The notes under the pieces were generated by a model. It had not been told where the DNA came from and did no database searches. It saw only the letters and a program-made list of their open reading frames with translations. Shown here in pieces: positions 21,788-23,327 of a DNA stretch of 23,327 nt. Source of the stretch: Thermococcus sp. Its GTDB lineage: Archaea; Methanobacteriota_B; Thermococci; Thermococcales; Thermococcaceae. Each line of letters starts with the position of its first letter. The first letter of the stretch is position 1. Made by a program: the position numbers and the translations under genes. Where the stretch lies: positions 1 to 23,327 of the forward strand of contig JALTMZ010000008.1 of the NCBI GenBank assembly GCA_027001105.1, read 5' to 3'.

Positions 21788-23301
21788 TTCCACTCTTAGT
21801 AGCCTGCCCTCTGCTTTTTGCATTTTTGGTTTCTCTTTTCGATGTTCTTGGTGTTAGAGCTAAGATTACTCGCTTCTTATTCTTAACAGGTGCCATCTCA
21901 CCGTGGATTGTTTTCTTTGGGATAAGAGAAAAAGTACCTCTGGATGAAATTGTGGGGGGATATGCAAAAACAGCTGGGATTCAAGTTTCCCTTGATTATA
22001 TTAACGTCTATTTTATGCTTGCTGAGCTGATATTGTTTTTTGCAGTCTCTATTTACTCTATTGAATACTTTTCGAAACACAGAAAAAACGGCAAAATATA
22101 CTCCCTCTTACTTCTGATGCACACGGGACTTTTAGGGGCTTTTATCTCAAGGGATCTCTTCAATTATTACATTTACATGGAAATTGCATCTGTTTCAGCG
22201 TTTGCCTTAATTGCTATTTCAGAAGAAAAAGGTGCTAAAAGAGCAGCATATAAGTATCTGATTCTCTCCCTTACTGCCTCTTATCTTTTTGTTTTTGCGG
22301 TTGGAATGATATATCTAAAGACAGGTTACTTGAACGCTGAGCTTATCCGTGGCAGTATACTGCCTTCTCGAGAGATAGATGTTGCAGCAGGTATAGCGTT
22401 CTCCGCACTGCTGTTAAAGGCCGGTGTTTTTCCCCTACATTCTTGGCTTCCAGATGCTCATTCAAAAGCTCCGGATCCTGTTTCTGCTCTGCTTTCTGGA
22501 ATTGTGGTTAAAGTTCCAGTTTACGGCATGCTGTTGCTGTATCTTTCCCTTCCTCTAACTAAAAGGTTTCTGACTGTTCTTATGGTTGTGGCATTTGCAT
22601 CTATATTCTTCGGTATTGTGCTGATGATTGTTGAGAGAAATATCAAGAAGTTTCTGGCATACTCCACGGTTTCCCAGATGGGGTATGTAGTATTGGGAGT
22701 ATCGACTTCAAATATCCTCGGGAGTGTGTACTATGCCTTTGCCCACGCTCTCATTAAAGGAGCACTGTTTCTCAGTGTCGGGGCGCTGATAAGAGCACAG
22801 AGGTCAAAAGAAATAAGAAATCTGTCTTATAGAGGAGACGCAATCTTAATGCTTAGCATTCTTATACTCAGCTTAGCGATAGGAGGTGTTTCGCCTTTTG
22901 TGGGAGCTTATGGAAAAAGCCTCTTATTTGAGGGAATGAAAAAGCCCTTAGAGTACATTCTTTATATCGCAGGCATTGGGACACTTGTTGCGTTCACAAG
23001 GCTCAACTACTACCTTCTGAAGTCTCGTGAGAACTTCAACGCTTATTCACTCCAAAGGATGCCTCCATTTTTGCTCTCTTTGTTGGTGTTAGCCTTGGGA
23101 GTGTATTACGGTCAGAGGATTGATTATATGGATTTTGTTTTGATCGTTTCCGCAGTTATTGGTTTTGTGCTCCTTAGGAGAAGTGGAATCATTGAAAAAG
23201 ACATCAGATACAGATTTTCAAAAACTGTTGGTGAAGAGATAAACATCTTTATGACTGTTTTCTTGTTATTTACCTTATTCCTGCTACTCCAGAATTTTTA
23301 A
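21784..23301 (+). CDS. mbhH: MrpD/MbhH-like proton/sodium-translocating antiporter subunit
   Basis: 505-aa NuoL/M/N-type membrane protein with about 14 helices, the ion-pumping core of the arm. Key charged residues in helices are present: E133 (YYIYMEIASVSA), K212 (LLKAGVFPLHSWLP), the loop DAHSKAPDPVSALLSGIVVK with K243, and FAHALIKGALF. Length matches MbhH (about 510 aa). It starts in a GTGA overlap. It is the only NuoL/M/N-type subunit in view; no MrpA-like large subunit is present upstream, which favours an MBH/MBX/Mfh arm over a stand-alone Mrp antiporter. Confidence 0.92.
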   Translation: MIPLLVACPLLFAFLVSLFDVLGVRAKITRFLFLTGAISPWIVFFGIREKVPLDEIVGGYAKTAGIQVSLDYINVYFMLAELILFFAVSIYSIEYFSKHRKNGKIYSLLLLMHTGLLGAFISRDLFNYYIYMEIASVSAFALIAISEEKGAKRAAYKYLILSLTASYLFVFAVGMIYLKTGYLNAELIRGSILPSREIDVAAGIAFSALLLKAGVFPLHSWLPDAHSKAPDPVSALLSGIVVKVPVYGMLLLYLSLPLTKRFLTVLMVVAFASIFFGIVLMIVERNIKKFLAYSTVSQMGYVVLGVSTSNILGSVYYAFAHALIKGALFLSVGALIRAQRSKEIRNLSYRGDAILMLSILILSLAIGGVSPFVGAYGKSLLFEGMKKPLEYILYIAGIGTLVAFTRLNYYLLKSRENFNAYSLQRMPPFLLSLLVLALGVYYGQRIDYMDFVLIVSAVIGFVLLRRSGIIEKDIRYRFSKTVGEEINIFMTVFLLFTLFLLLQNF

Positions 23302-23327
23302 TGTTATCTCTTTCACTTCCTCAATGT
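23284..23327 (-). CDS. Possible 3' end of a convergent gene at the window edge
   Basis: On the minus strand the last 44 bases read as IEEVKEITLKILE followed by TAG, with codon use like its neighbours. This would be the C-terminus of a gene overlapping mbhH by 18 bases. A plus-strand ATG at 23301 (TAATG junction) is the alternative and would continue the operon, but it lacks a ribosome site. Too little sequence to decide. Confidence 0.25.
   Translation of the reverse strand, partial: IEEVKEITLKILE

Noticed and set aside
1..23327. CRISPR arrays, insertion sequences, tRNA or rRNA genes
   Set aside because: No regularly spaced repeats, transposase-like protein, terminal inverted repeats or conserved RNA signatures were found.

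Overview
The window looks like a chromosomal segment of a hyperthermophilic archaeon of the order Thermococcales, most likely Thermococcus. Support comes from a CGP-CTERM surface protein, a branched-polyamine synthase (BpsA), an archaeal-type phosphopantothenate synthetase, the Mrp-type HypB substitute beside HypA, an MBH-type antiporter operon, strong GGTGAT/GGAGGTG ribosome sites and BRE/TATA promoters. No rRNA, tRNA, CRISPR array or insertion sequence was seen.

Layout. (1) 1-6190: a 5'-truncated small Rossmann-like protein; a secreted CGP-CTERM protein overlapping the CoA-pathway gene for 4-phosphopantoate--beta-alanine ligase; a convergent XRE-type regulator; then a secreted protein whose C-terminal part lies in another frame, followed by a membrane-anchored protein. 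(2) 6194-8976, minus strand: hypA, the Mrp-type hypB and hycI (nickel delivery and large-subunit proteolysis for [NiFe] hydrogenases), then bpsA. (3) 9156-11383: a 2x[4Fe-4S] ferredoxin divergent from a two-gene sufC-sufB/D (SMS-like) operon. (4) 11396-15869: a TDT-family transporter broken by two frameshifts, a radical SAM/SPASM protein divergent from a GbsR/MarR regulator, a NifX-like protein, and a CooC-like nickel ATPase broken by one frameshift. (5) 15826-19235, minus strand: hypE and hypF, which make and attach the cyanide ligand. (6) 19439-23301: eight overlapping genes for the membrane arm (Mrp/MbhA-H) of a respiratory hydrogenase or related antiporter.

Most of the window serves hydrogen metabolism: cofactor maturation (HypA, HypB, HypE, HypF, HycI, CooC-like), Fe-S assembly (SufC/SufB, ferredoxin) and ion pumping (Mbh-like). 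The main regulatory observation is that two 17-bp sites fit the SurR sulfur-response motif GTTn3AACn5GTT exactly, upstream of hypF and between the ferredoxin and sufC. One-mismatch versions lie upstream of the TDT transporter and mbhA. This suggests a shared sulfur/redox switch. Other candidate operators are perfect or near-perfect palindromes in the ferredoxin, radical-SAM/GbsR and NifX-like promoters.

Three loci (secreted protein, TDT transporter, CooC-like ATPase) carry four single-base frame changes, most in short homopolymers. They could be sequencing errors or recent decay; the sequence alone cannot decide.
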